DNA of 64,000 bases, from NCBI GenBank assembly GCA_044238605.1, contig JBIICY010000009.1, positions 1-64,000 on the forward strand, given 5' to 3'. Of this stretch, positions 28,078-36,266 are shown piece after piece. Made by a program: the position numbers and the translations under genes. Each line of letters begins with the position of its first letter. The stretch's first letter is position 1. The DNA comes from UBA10438 sp044238605 (GTDB taxonomy: Bacteria > Bacteroidota > Ignavibacteria > Kapaibacteriales > Kapaibacteriaceae). The notes beneath the pieces are model-generated. The model was not told the origin of the DNA. It worked only from the letters and a program-made list of their open reading frames with translations, and did no database searches.

Positions 28078-29829
28078 TTACTGACGTAAACACTCCCGCA
28101 TGTGGCTAGGAATATCGGCCACATTTACAATCAGGAAGCCATCAAGTGAATTGTTAAAGTTGGGGTCGCAGTTAAATGCCAAGATCTGCCCATTCTGTGC
28201 CATGTATTTTTTCACAAGAACAGGCACACCAGCCGCTGTTGGTTCGTTGTCGGCAATTACACGGTCCAAGACCTTTATGTCTCCCCGCATCCCGTCAACC
28301 AAGTCCGCAACGGCCGGCATAGCACAACGCTCATGATAGGGGGTAAGGGGCTTGATGAATTTGCGTAATGGATGCTGCACTGACTGCCTGCGAAAGAAAT
28401 GCATCATGAGTCGCTTCGATGAGACATGGTAGTCGCTGCTTATGCTAACTGGGCCTATCAAGTGACGTACATCATTGTGTTTCTCAAGGTATGCCTCGAT
28501 ACCCTTCCAGAGGGTAAACAGCGACAAGCGGTGACGTTGGTAGTCCTGGACAACAAACGAGCGACCAAGCTCGGCACTATGCTGCAGGATATCTCGGGCT
28601 GGCCCCTCTATACGGTAAAGCGTGCTGAGATAGAAGCCTGAGACTCCATGGTCTCGCATGATGCTTGGACCATGTCCAACACGATAGGCACCTACGATAC
28701 GATTACACGCGCTGTCCCATACGACGAGGTGCTTGTAGTACTCATCAAACTCATCGAGGTCTGTTGGCAGGCCTGTACCTTCTCCAACACTTCGGAATGT
28801 TACTTCACGCAGCCTACCAACCTCGCGAAGAAGGCTTTGCGCTTTGGACTTATCGAGTTCATAGACCTCAAACGAACCCTGTCTCGCGATACATGCATCA
28901 CGATTGGCATGAAGATCGGCAATGATATCACACGAAGCTGTGGACGTGATGATATCGTGCATCGATGTAGATTGAGTTAGTCCATACACTGCCGGACGTG
29001 CCACAGCTTTGCGGTAGCCAACCGCATATGTGCGAGCACGCAGGTATGAGCCTGCCTGCTCTGTTTCTTCAAAACCATTGATTTCGTGAACGTGAACAAC
29101 GCGTCCGATGGACAACGTAAGAGTTGATCCAGACTTCTTTAGCAACTCAGCAGGGAGTGCCAACGTGCGGAGCCGAGGGTGTATCAGGCCTAGCGCATGA
29201 AATGTTATGGAGTTCTGTCCGGCAAAGTGAACGGGCACAATCGGCACACCTGCTTTTTGAATTAGCTTGATCGCCCCATTGCTCCATGGCTTATCAACAA
29301 CGGCGTTCTCATTTTTATCATAGGTGGAGACCTCTCCTGCAGGAAAGATGCCCAGACCGCCCCCTTGGCGCAGATGCAGCAGGCAGTCCTTTATCCCCGA
29401 AAGGTTGCTATGCGAGGATTTCAGCTCTTCAAACGGGTTAACACTGATAAATGCATCTTTTAGCGGCTGGACGTATTGCAGAAGGAAGTTCGCCATGATC
29501 TTGAAGTCTGGGCGCTTTTGGCGTATCGTCTTCAAGAGTGCTAGACCATCAATTGCACCGAATGGGTGATTGGCTACAACGATGAATGGGCCTGTTTCAG
29601 GGATGTTATCTAGCTCGCGGTGCGAGACGTCGATGTCCACGGCAAGCTCTCGAAAGACATGATCGAGAAACTCTCCCGGATCTGTACTCCACGAGCGCCG
29701 ATAGATCTCATTAATGCGCGGAATGCGCGCAGCACTGGAGATCAGTTTCACAACAGGATTCTGTGTCGAGAGTCGAGTTGCACGAGCAAGGGCATCATGC
29801 GATATCAGTTCTTGCATGGCACGCAACAT
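28078..29829 (-). CDS. PlsC-like acyltransferase fused to OlsB-like GNAT domain (OlsF-like)
   Basis: A 583-residue protein with two acyltransferase domains. The N-terminal half is PlsC/LPLAT-like, with VVANHPFGAIDG (H88 and D94) and IFPAGEVS. The C-terminal half (about 300-440) resembles the hemolysin/OlsB N-acyltransferase family (EVTFRSVGEGTG, VWDSACNRIVGAYRVG, AELGRSFVVQDYQ). This combination is that of the bifunctional OlsF ornithine-lipid synthases and similar Bacteroidota proteins, so ornithine or another amino-lipid is a reasonable but untested product. Gene order with leuS is head to tail, 30 bp apart. Confidence 0.8.
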   Translation of the reverse strand: MLRAMQELISHDALARATRLSTQNPVVKLISSAARIPRINEIYRRSWSTDPGEFLDHVFRELAVDIDVSHRELDNIPETGPFIVVANHPFGAIDGLALLKTIRQKRPDFKIMANFLLQYVQPLKDAFISVNPFEELKSSHSNLSGIKDCLLHLRQGGGLGIFPAGEVSTYDKNENAVVDKPWSNGAIKLIQKAGVPIVPVHFAGQNSITFHALGLIHPRLRTLALPAELLKKSGSTLTLSIGRVVHVHEINGFEETEQAGSYLRARTYAVGYRKAVARPAVYGLTQSTSMHDIITSTASCDIIADLHANRDACIARQGSFEVYELDKSKAQSLLREVGRLREVTFRSVGEGTGLPTDLDEFDEYYKHLVVWDSACNRIVGAYRVGHGPSIMRDHGVSGFYLSTLYRIEGPARDILQHSAELGRSFVVQDYQRHRLSLFTLWKGIEAYLEKHNDVRHLIGPVSISSDYHVSSKRLMMHFFRRQSVQHPLRKFIKPLTPYHERCAMPAVADLVDGMRGDIKVLDRVIADNEPTAAGVPVLVKKYMAQNGQILAFNCDPNFNNSLDGFLIVNVADIPSHMRECLRQ

Positions 29830-29893
29830 ATCCGTGATAAACTTCGCGTGCGAGTTACGTAGTGTTTACGTGTGTAATGATTGTGCAATCTGG

Positions 29894-29918
29894 TAACACT
29901 CGCGCAACACAAGTGTTA
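29894..29918. promoter_or_regulatory. Inverted repeat upstream of aldo/keto reductase gene
   Basis: TAACACT (29894-29900) and AGTGTTA (29912-29918) are exact reverse complements around an 11-bp spacer, ending 11 bp before the ATG at 29930. The geometry fits an operator or a 5'-leader hairpin for the reductase gene. No regulator is encoded beside it. Confidence 0.4.
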
Positions 29919-29929
29919 TCTTAGCACCC

Positions 29930-30901
29930 ATGGAATACGTACACCTCGGCCGCACTGGAGTAAAGGTTTCGCGCCTTTGCCTTGGAACAATGAACTTTGG
30001 ATACTGGATCGAAGAAGAAGATTCATATCCCGTGATGAGTCGTGCATTGGAGCACGGCATCAACTTCTTTGACACGGCTAACGTTTACGGCTGGGACAAG
30101 GGTAAGGGGCGCACAGAGGAGGTCATCGGCAACTGGCTTAGCCAGGATCCGTCTCGGCGCGATAAGATCGTGCTTGCAACCAAGGTGTATGGTCAGATGG
30201 AGGACGGCATCAACAACCGCGGTTGTTCTGCCTACCACATCAAGAAGGCCTGTGAAGATTCGCTCCGTCGCCTAAAGACGGATCATATCGATCTGTACCA
30301 GATGCACCATATCGATCGCGCCACACCATGGGACGAGCTCTGGCAGGCAATGGAGCAGCTGGTGCGCGAGGGCAAGGTCTTGTACGTGGGCTCAAGCAAC
30401 TTTGCCGCGTGGAACATTGCTCAGGCAAATGAGCTTGCCAAGAACCGACATTTCCTCGGCCTCGTCAGTGAGCAGTCGGTGTATTCATTGCGGAATCGCC
30501 AGATCGAACTCGAAGTAATCCCAGCGGCTAAAGCGTACGGTATGGCGATGATTCCGTGGAGTCCGCTTGCAGGGGGCTTGCTCGCAGGGATCTTCTCCTC
30601 GAGTGACTCTGTGCGCCGTAAGCGTCCGCAACTGTTAGAATCTGCCGAGAAGCTGCGTCCGCAAATCGAGGCCTACGAGGCCTTGTGCGCAAAGCTTGGT
30701 CTTGATTGCGCTGATGTTGCGCTCGCATGGATATCGCAGCGTGATGGTGTTACATCTCCCATCATCGGACCGCGCACTGTTGCGCAGCTCGATGCAAACG
30801 TGGCATCGCTCAACATTACGCTTGATGCCGAAACACTGGCCGAGCTCGATCGCATCTGGCCAGGCCCAGGTAATCAGGCTCCGGAAGCGTACGCGTGGTA
30901 A
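29930..30901 (+). CDS. Aldo/keto reductase
   Basis: A 323-residue NADPH-dependent reductase with a TIM-barrel fold. The catalytic tetrad is complete: D48 (FFDTANVYG), Y53, K85 (VLATKVYG) and H126 (DLYQMHHID). It looks like the bacterial YajO/PhdYeaE-like AKR group, which reduces diverse aldehydes and ketones; the real substrate is unknown. It is transcribed alone and ends directly against the stop of a convergent gene, with no bases between the two stop codons. Confidence 0.93.
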   Translation: MEYVHLGRTGVKVSRLCLGTMNFGYWIEEEDSYPVMSRALEHGINFFDTANVYGWDKGKGRTEEVIGNWLSQDPSRRDKIVLATKVYGQMEDGINNRGCSAYHIKKACEDSLRRLKTDHIDLYQMHHIDRATPWDELWQAMEQLVREGKVLYVGSSNFAAWNIAQANELAKNRHFLGLVSEQSVYSLRNRQIELEVIPAAKAYGMAMIPWSPLAGGLLAGIFSSSDSVRRKRPQLLESAEKLRPQIEAYEALCAKLGLDCADVALAWISQRDGVTSPIIGPRTVAQLDANVASLNITLDAETLAELDRIWPGPGNQAPEAYAW

Positions 30902-32359
30902 TCACCAGCGAATGCGGGCAACGCCAAAGACTGCCGAAAGAACAGGGTTTGAGTCTGAAACAAGAGATCGCACATCGAGCGTAGAGACACCGATTTGCCA
31001 TCTGTTGTTGAAGATTGAGAACATCACGGAAGTGGGCATCGTTACGCCCATGTTTGCGCCGTGTGCAAGCCCCATACCAAGGTTGAGCCAATCGATTGGA
31101 CGCCAGTCTACACCAGAGCTTACGAGCGTCTGCTGAAGCGATCCCGCAACGTTGTTCAGTGCAATGATGCAGTCTATGCCGTACGTCCATCGCTTGTTCT
31201 GACGCCACGACGTGCCCAACCGAACGCGTGCGGGGAGGTCGCTGGTAACCGACATCAAACCCTCCCAGCGAAAGTACTGTCCTTCACCGGTGATCTTTGG
31301 GGCTTCGACAAAGAGATTGTAGCTGTCGAACCCTTCACTGCCAAGACCATTGAGAATTGTATCGCCAGCCGCGAAGACGTTGCCGTTGTAGGTTATCCTG
31401 CCCAGATCGATTACAGATCCGGAGAATGTCCAGTCCTGATACTGCACAGTGATGCCTGCATCGAGTCCGTAGCCTTGTCCAATGGGCACAAGTGCATTCC
31501 CAGCAATAGCCGATGGAGTGGTTGCCTTGCCGTAGTTGATGGCAAAGTATGGGCTCAGTGCGCTCTGTGCTAAGAGGTTCCCGGACTCAACGCGGGCTTC
31601 GAGGTATGCGTACGACTGCAGAAACTTTGGCGAAGCTCCAATGTAGATTGATGTACAGCTATCATGAAAGATCCGAACGCCGTACGATAAAGCATATTCA
31701 CGGATCCACGACATCGATAGGATCGTGCCGTCAAACAATTGCGAGAATTTTTTCGGGTTCCGTGAGTACCCTATCGTGTCTCCCCTCCAATTCAGCGCTG
31801 TCGAATCGAAATACTCGGAGTGGCGTCCCTGAAACATCAACTTTGCTGCTTCTTCGTTCAGGACAAATGTTCCGTTGATGCGCTCGCGTACGCTGAGGGC
31901 AACACCACCGAACGACTCGTGCTGATAGGCAAACGCAAACGGCATAACGTCTACGTTAAACCGTAGCCCCTTACCTGCAAAGGCCTTGGCAGCATTGAGC
32001 TTGTCGGCCTCGGTAAACTGCACGGCACTGCCGCGCTGCAGCGCAATATCGAGCATGCCGGACTTCGAAAGAGCATCGCTTCGGAGTGATGCCCCGCCTT
32101 CGCCGAGCGAAATGGCAAACGTACGCCGAGAATGTTCTGCACCACTGCTCAGCGGAGTGGAGTATGCGTAGACATCCCGTTGTGGCACAAAGCCAAGATT
32201 CGCAGGATTGATGCCTACTGATTGGTAATCAGTAACGGCCGTAACAAGGAAACCCGCGTGGCCAATGCGGGCAAAGTCGGATGCTTCGGATTGTGCGAAG
32301 ACAACGTTCGGACAACATGCGAACAATAGCAGGACAGCTATGCGCTGTGACAGACTCAT
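30902..32359 (-). CDS. Outer-membrane beta-barrel protein (DUF5723/PorV-like)
   Basis: 485 residues from the ATG at 32359, with a signal peptide (MSLSQRIAVLLLFACC...VFAQ). The mature protein is rich in alternating aromatic and glycine strands (PFAFAYQHESFGGVALSVRE, SYGVRIFHDSCTSIYIGASPKF, VRLGTSWRQNKRWTYGIDC) and ends in IRW, as expected of a barrel related to FadL/PorV and DUF5723 proteins. An early block (YQSVGINPANLGF) resembles the N-terminus of PorV-type proteins. Its role is unknown. ATGA overlap with the upstream oxidoreductase gene. Confidence 0.75.
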   Translation of the reverse strand: MSLSQRIAVLLLFACCPNVVFAQSEASDFARIGHAGFLVTAVTDYQSVGINPANLGFVPQRDVYAYSTPLSSGAEHSRRTFAISLGEGGASLRSDALSKSGMLDIALQRGSAVQFTEADKLNAAKAFAGKGLRFNVDVMPFAFAYQHESFGGVALSVRERINGTFVLNEEAAKLMFQGRHSEYFDSTALNWRGDTIGYSRNPKKFSQLFDGTILSMSWIREYALSYGVRIFHDSCTSIYIGASPKFLQSYAYLEARVESGNLLAQSALSPYFAINYGKATTPSAIAGNALVPIGQGYGLDAGITVQYQDWTFSGSVIDLGRITYNGNVFAAGDTILNGLGSEGFDSYNLFVEAPKITGEGQYFRWEGLMSVTSDLPARVRLGTSWRQNKRWTYGIDCIIALNNVAGSLQQTLVSSGVDWRPIDWLNLGMGLAHGANMGVTMPTSVMFSIFNNRWQIGVSTLDVRSLVSDSNPVLSAVFGVARIRW

Positions 32360-33324
32360 GGGCGCTGAATGATCCTGTCGATCCACTCAGCGATACGAAC
32401 AGCCTCGGCCCCATCGCGAAGAGTTACGGCTATGTCGCGTCCGCCGCGGATACTCTCAACAAATGCGCGCTGCTCTTCCAGGATCGCGTTCACCTGCACG
32501 GGGGCCGGAGCATCATGAACGATGACCTTGTCTCCGTGTTCCGTTGCGATCTGTCCAAGGGGCGTGTGCCTGTCGGGATCGATCAATGATGTATCGAGCA
32601 ATCGGTAGAGCTCTGCGATTCCTGTTGCCATATCAACCGAAATGTACCCATCGCGCTGAAAGAGTCGAAGCTTGCGCATTGGCTTTGCGCTGATTCGCGA
32701 AGCCGTAACGTTGGCAACACATCCTGATGCGAACGTAAGGCGGGCATTGCAGATATCGGTTGTATGCGTTAGCACCGACACACCCGTGGCCTGGATGTCT
32801 ACAATCTCTGACTTCGTCATCCACAACAAAAGGTCGATATCATGGATCATCAAGTCGTGGATCACGCTTACATCGATGGCACGGGGCTTAAACTGTGCGA
32901 GACGGTGCGCTTCGATAAAGACAGGGTCGAGTGCAAAGCCCTGTAGTGAGCGCAGCGCAGGATTGAAGCGCTCGACGTGTCCAACTTGAATGATTCTGTC
33001 TGTAGCCGTGGCCTGCTCAACAAGGGCTTTAGCCTGCTCGTATGTTGCAGTAACAGGTTTCTCGATGAAGCAGTGGAAGCCTCTATCGAGACACTCCAAT
33101 GCAAGCTCGTAATGCAGAGATGTTGGCGCCGCGATAACAACCGCATCAACATCAGGCATTGCTGAAACATTAGGGAACCAAGAAGCCCCATGCTGCTGAG
33201 CAACGTTGCGACCTTGCGTCTCATTGGGATCTACGATCCCAACAAGCTCAACATCATCCTGCTGCTTCCAGAGTTTTGCGTGAATAGATCCGAGATGGCC
33301 GGTGCCGACAACTGATATGCGCAT
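32356..33324 (-). CDS. Gfo/Idh/MocA-family NAD(P)-dependent oxidoreductase
   Basis: 322 residues. An N-terminal Rossmann fold (VVGTGHLGS, residues 5-13) is followed by the family catalytic-lysine motif EKPVT (Lys89) and VGHVERFNPA. Family members oxidise or reduce sugars and sugar nucleotides. The similarity in length and motif order to UDP-N-acetylglucosamine 3-dehydrogenases is suggestive only. It shares an operon with the outer-membrane protein that follows. Confidence 0.88.
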   Translation of the reverse strand: MRISVVGTGHLGSIHAKLWKQQDDVELVGIVDPNETQGRNVAQQHGASWFPNVSAMPDVDAVVIAAPTSLHYELALECLDRGFHCFIEKPVTATYEQAKALVEQATATDRIIQVGHVERFNPALRSLQGFALDPVFIEAHRLAQFKPRAIDVSVIHDLMIHDIDLLLWMTKSEIVDIQATGVSVLTHTTDICNARLTFASGCVANVTASRISAKPMRKLRLFQRDGYISVDMATGIAELYRLLDTSLIDPDRHTPLGQIATEHGDKVIVHDAPAPVQVNAILEEQRAFVESIRGGRDIAVTLRDGAEAVRIAEWIDRIIQRP

Positions 33325-33341
33325 GGACGAAAATACGGAGT

Positions 33342-33452
33342 GAGCAGCGAGCAGCGAACAGCGAGTAGGGGCGGCCCTGCGTGGTCGCCCAATTGCGCAA
33401 TACGACGACGATCATCGTCATCCCCGCGAAAGTGGGTGCGGGTGTAATATCA
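33342..33452. repeat. Composite extragenic repeat: heptads, GGGCGnCC hairpin, REP palindrome
   Basis: Heptads GAGCAGC, GAGCAGC, GAACAGC (33342-33362) are followed by a degenerate unit. Next comes a hairpin GGGCGGCC...GGTCGCCC (one mismatch), then a palindrome-like stretch TCATCCCCGCGAAAGTGGG. GAGCAGC is the reverse complement of the GCTGCTC unit in the element near 1.6 kb. It occupies the whole gap between two head-to-tail genes. Confidence 0.7.
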
Positions 33453-33457
33453 GGTAG

Positions 33458-34387
33458 TTACTTGCGGAAATGCTCAAGCGTTTTTCGTACACCATGCTCA
33501 TTCGACGTAACTGTGAACTCGGGGAACTTGTCGCGGAACTTCTTATCCGACATCACATACGGATCTGTGAACTGATATAGCATTTCCTCCAGCTCCTTCA
33601 GCGGACGCACGATAAGAGATAGCAGCTTTCGCAAGGGGCTCGGCATGACACTTGTTTTGTAGTTCGTGCCAAGCTCAGCATTTACCATCTTAACGATCTC
33701 ATCCAATGTTGCGGGATTACCCACTGGCAAATGCCACGCTTGTCCGTAGCATGACTCATCAAGTGCTAGCTCGACGAGGGCACGTCCAACATCCGAGATG
33801 TATGAGTAGGTATGAGGTACATTCGGGGGAAAAAGCGATTGAGGGGGCTTCCCATTTATCACGCGCTCGAACACAGAAAAGTACAGAACGCTGTTGCGGG
33901 AGTAGGGCCCATAGAAGTCCGCACTGCGGCCAATGACTCCGCGCACACGTCCGGTTGAAACTGCCTGCATGAACTGGTCGGACAATTCCTTTCGCAATCT
34001 GCCCTTTTGCGAACTTGGCTGTTGCTCATTCAACTCATCGAATGGCACTGCAAGGGGCGTTGGACCGTACATGTACATGCTGTCGAGAAACACCAGTGCC
34101 GCACCCTCAGCTTCGCAGGCTGCGATCACTGCCGACATGATCTGCGGCCAGTTTTGCTTCCAAACTCTAACGTCGTATGGCATCCCGATGCAGAGATAAA
34201 CATGGCTCGAGCCCCTGATAGCTGAAGAAGCTTGAGCTGGATCACGTAGATCTGCCTTTACGGTCTCGCGCCCAGGGAAATCTTTCGATCGCTCAACCAC
34301 ACGGATCGGTAAACTGCGTGCAGACAGTGCATCGACAACAGCTACGCCAGCTGCTCCTGTTGCACCAAGTACTGTGTGAAGTGCCAT
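33458..34387 (-). CDS. NAD(P)-dependent epimerase/dehydratase-like protein
   Basis: 309 residues from the ATG at 34387, directly preceding the Rossmann motif (VLGATGAAG). An extended short-chain dehydrogenase fold is visible: FLDSMYMYGPT in the position of the usual Ser/Tyr region, a VRGVIGRSADFYGP strand and a SYISDVGRALVELAL block that is common in NAD-epimerases. The canonical YxxxK is not obvious, so it may not be a classical epimerase. It is probably a monocistronic gene with composite repeats at its 3' side. Confidence 0.75.
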   Translation of the reverse strand: MALHTVLGATGAAGVAVVDALSARSLPIRVVERSKDFPGRETVKADLRDPAQASSAIRGSSHVYLCIGMPYDVRVWKQNWPQIMSAVIAACEAEGAALVFLDSMYMYGPTPLAVPFDELNEQQPSSQKGRLRKELSDQFMQAVSTGRVRGVIGRSADFYGPYSRNSVLYFSVFERVINGKPPQSLFPPNVPHTYSYISDVGRALVELALDESCYGQAWHLPVGNPATLDEIVKMVNAELGTNYKTSVMPSPLRKLLSLIVRPLKELEEMLYQFTDPYVMSDKKFRDKFPEFTVTSNEHGVRKTLEHFRK

Positions 34388-34455
34388 TTCATACCCCTCA
34401 GGAATTGAATGCAAAACATACGAACTATGTATCACACGCTCAGCATTTGCGTGAC

Positions 34456-36255
34456 TTACTCAACCACAAGATTCGTCTGCATCACCACACGCCCCGATGG
34501 TTCGATGACGCTGACATGATACGTTCCCGTGCTCGACCAAGAGCTCGTGTTGATGCTTGTTGTACCCAGTTTGATAGCCGAGGAATACACGAGCTGACCA
34601 AGGATGTTAGAGATGTTAACGGTGTAGGTACGTCCACCGAGTTCATCAGCGCATTCGATCGTTAGAACACCACGAACCGGATTAGGATAGATGCGAATGC
34701 TACGCAACAGGTCTTCCTCATCTACGGATGTCGTCGTAACGTCAACTACTAGCGTATCGGTCGAACGGATCGTTGTGATCACCGTGTCGTTGACGATCTT
34801 GACAGCTGCACAAGAATCCGAGATGATGATGCTGACCACATCCGATGTATCGATGCAGGTGCCTGAGGTGGTGATCACACGAAACGGCTGACGATGATTG
34901 GCGATCTGAACATTGGCGACTGTAAGCTTAGACGTTGTTGCTCCTGAGATTATGCCTCGATTGAGAAGCGGCTGAAAGCCGAATCCATAGTCCGTCTGCC
35001 ATGTGTATGTCGGGTTGGGATCCTTCGTTGAGGCGGTGAGCGTGACCGTTTCGCCCCGTTTCACCATAGATGTCAGGGGGCTGATGACAGTGGATGTTGT
35101 GCAATCCGTGCCACCGGTATCAGTCTGAATCGAGTCAGTTATCACTGAGAGGTCATAGGTTAGTCGGTTCGCCGTATAGAATCGGTTATTCACAGTGTTG
35201 TAGCACATGTCCACTGGTTGCTTTCCAACCACCAGGACCTTGATCAGCCTATCGGTCTGGGCGTCCAACACGGATACGTCATGACTCCATTCGTTGACCC
35301 AATAGACCTTCTTCGCGCTCGCACTGTAGGCAAAGGCCGTCGGTTCGTCTCCTGCAGGCAGTGTTTTGACAACCTTGTTTGTCGAGGCATCGATGACCGA
35401 TACTGAACACGAGTCTGGTGTGTCGGGTCCGGGACTACCCACATTCGAGCAGTACATCTTGTTACCCTCAGGCACATGGAAGATCGCTGTCGGGCCATCA
35501 CCGACTGCCACAGTTGCCTTTACCTGATTGCTGGCTCCATCGATCACGGTGACGTTATCTGAGCTGTAGTTAGAGCAGTAGATCGCATTGCTTGTAGGAT
35601 TGTAGGCAATGCCACGTGGCGTATTGCCGGTGGTCACCGTTGCAAGAATCGCATTGGATGCTCCATCAATGATCGACAGATTCTTGCTGCCCGCATTGGG
35701 TACATAGATCTTGTCATTGGTCGGGTTGTAGGCAACGACGCGTGGTGTAGTGCCAACCTTCACTGATGTGATGACGGCGTCGCTTGTCCCGTTGATCACC
35801 GTTACATTACCGGACATTTCGTTGATGCAATAGACCTTGTCACTGACGGTGCTGTAGCAAAGTGCTCGTGGACCGTCCCCAACAGGGATCGTTCGCAGAA
35901 GCGTGTTGGTCGCACCGTCGATAACGGCAACGCTATCGGCAAAGTAGCAGGCTACGTATACTTTGTTCGACTTGGTGTTATGGCAAAAATCACGAGGCCC
36001 TTCTGGCATCTGTAGCGTTGTGATAATGCTGTTTGTAGCACCATCGATGATAGTAACACTTCTCATGGCAGGCATACCTGCATCTGGCGTATTGCCGGTA
36101 TAGATCTTGTTGCTGATCGGATTGTATAGCAGATCTCTGGCTGAGGCCGGACTTGGAAGCTTGATCGTAGTCTCGATGCGCTGGGCAACGGCAAGATCGC
36201 ATAATGCGACGGTGGCCAAGGCAAGCAGTAGCAGAGAGTATCGTATCGGTGTCAT
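34456..36255 (-). CDS. YVTN-type beta-propeller protein with Ig-like domain and T9SS tail
   Basis: 599 residues with a signal peptide (MTPIRYSLLLLALATVALC...AVAQ). Seven or so blades of about 43 residues each repeat the pattern NKIYVANY-SVTVIDGATN-TI-VGD-PRA-YN, a YVTN/40-residue propeller. An Ig-like module (about 375-500, with DPNPTYTWQTDYGFGFQ and FRVITTSGTCIDTSD) and a T9SS sorting domain (RIYPNPVRGVLTIEC to the end) follow. It is exposed on or released from the cell surface. It is separated by 11 bp from the upstream serine hydrolase gene, whose C-terminal module is clearly related. Confidence 0.88.
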   Translation of the reverse strand: MTPIRYSLLLLALATVALCDLAVAQRIETTIKLPSPASARDLLYNPISNKIYTGNTPDAGMPAMRSVTIIDGATNSIITTLQMPEGPRDFCHNTKSNKVYVACYFADSVAVIDGATNTLLRTIPVGDGPRALCYSTVSDKVYCINEMSGNVTVINGTSDAVITSVKVGTTPRVVAYNPTNDKIYVPNAGSKNLSIIDGASNAILATVTTGNTPRGIAYNPTSNAIYCSNYSSDNVTVIDGASNQVKATVAVGDGPTAIFHVPEGNKMYCSNVGSPGPDTPDSCSVSVIDASTNKVVKTLPAGDEPTAFAYSASAKKVYWVNEWSHDVSVLDAQTDRLIKVLVVGKQPVDMCYNTVNNRFYTANRLTYDLSVITDSIQTDTGGTDCTTSTVISPLTSMVKRGETVTLTASTKDPNPTYTWQTDYGFGFQPLLNRGIISGATTSKLTVANVQIANHRQPFRVITTSGTCIDTSDVVSIIISDSCAAVKIVNDTVITTIRSTDTLVVDVTTTSVDEEDLLRSIRIYPNPVRGVLTIECADELGGRTYTVNISNILGQLVYSSAIKLGTTSINTSSWSSTGTYHVSVIEPSGRVVMQTNLVVE

Positions 36256-36266
36256 TGGTTGCTTCC

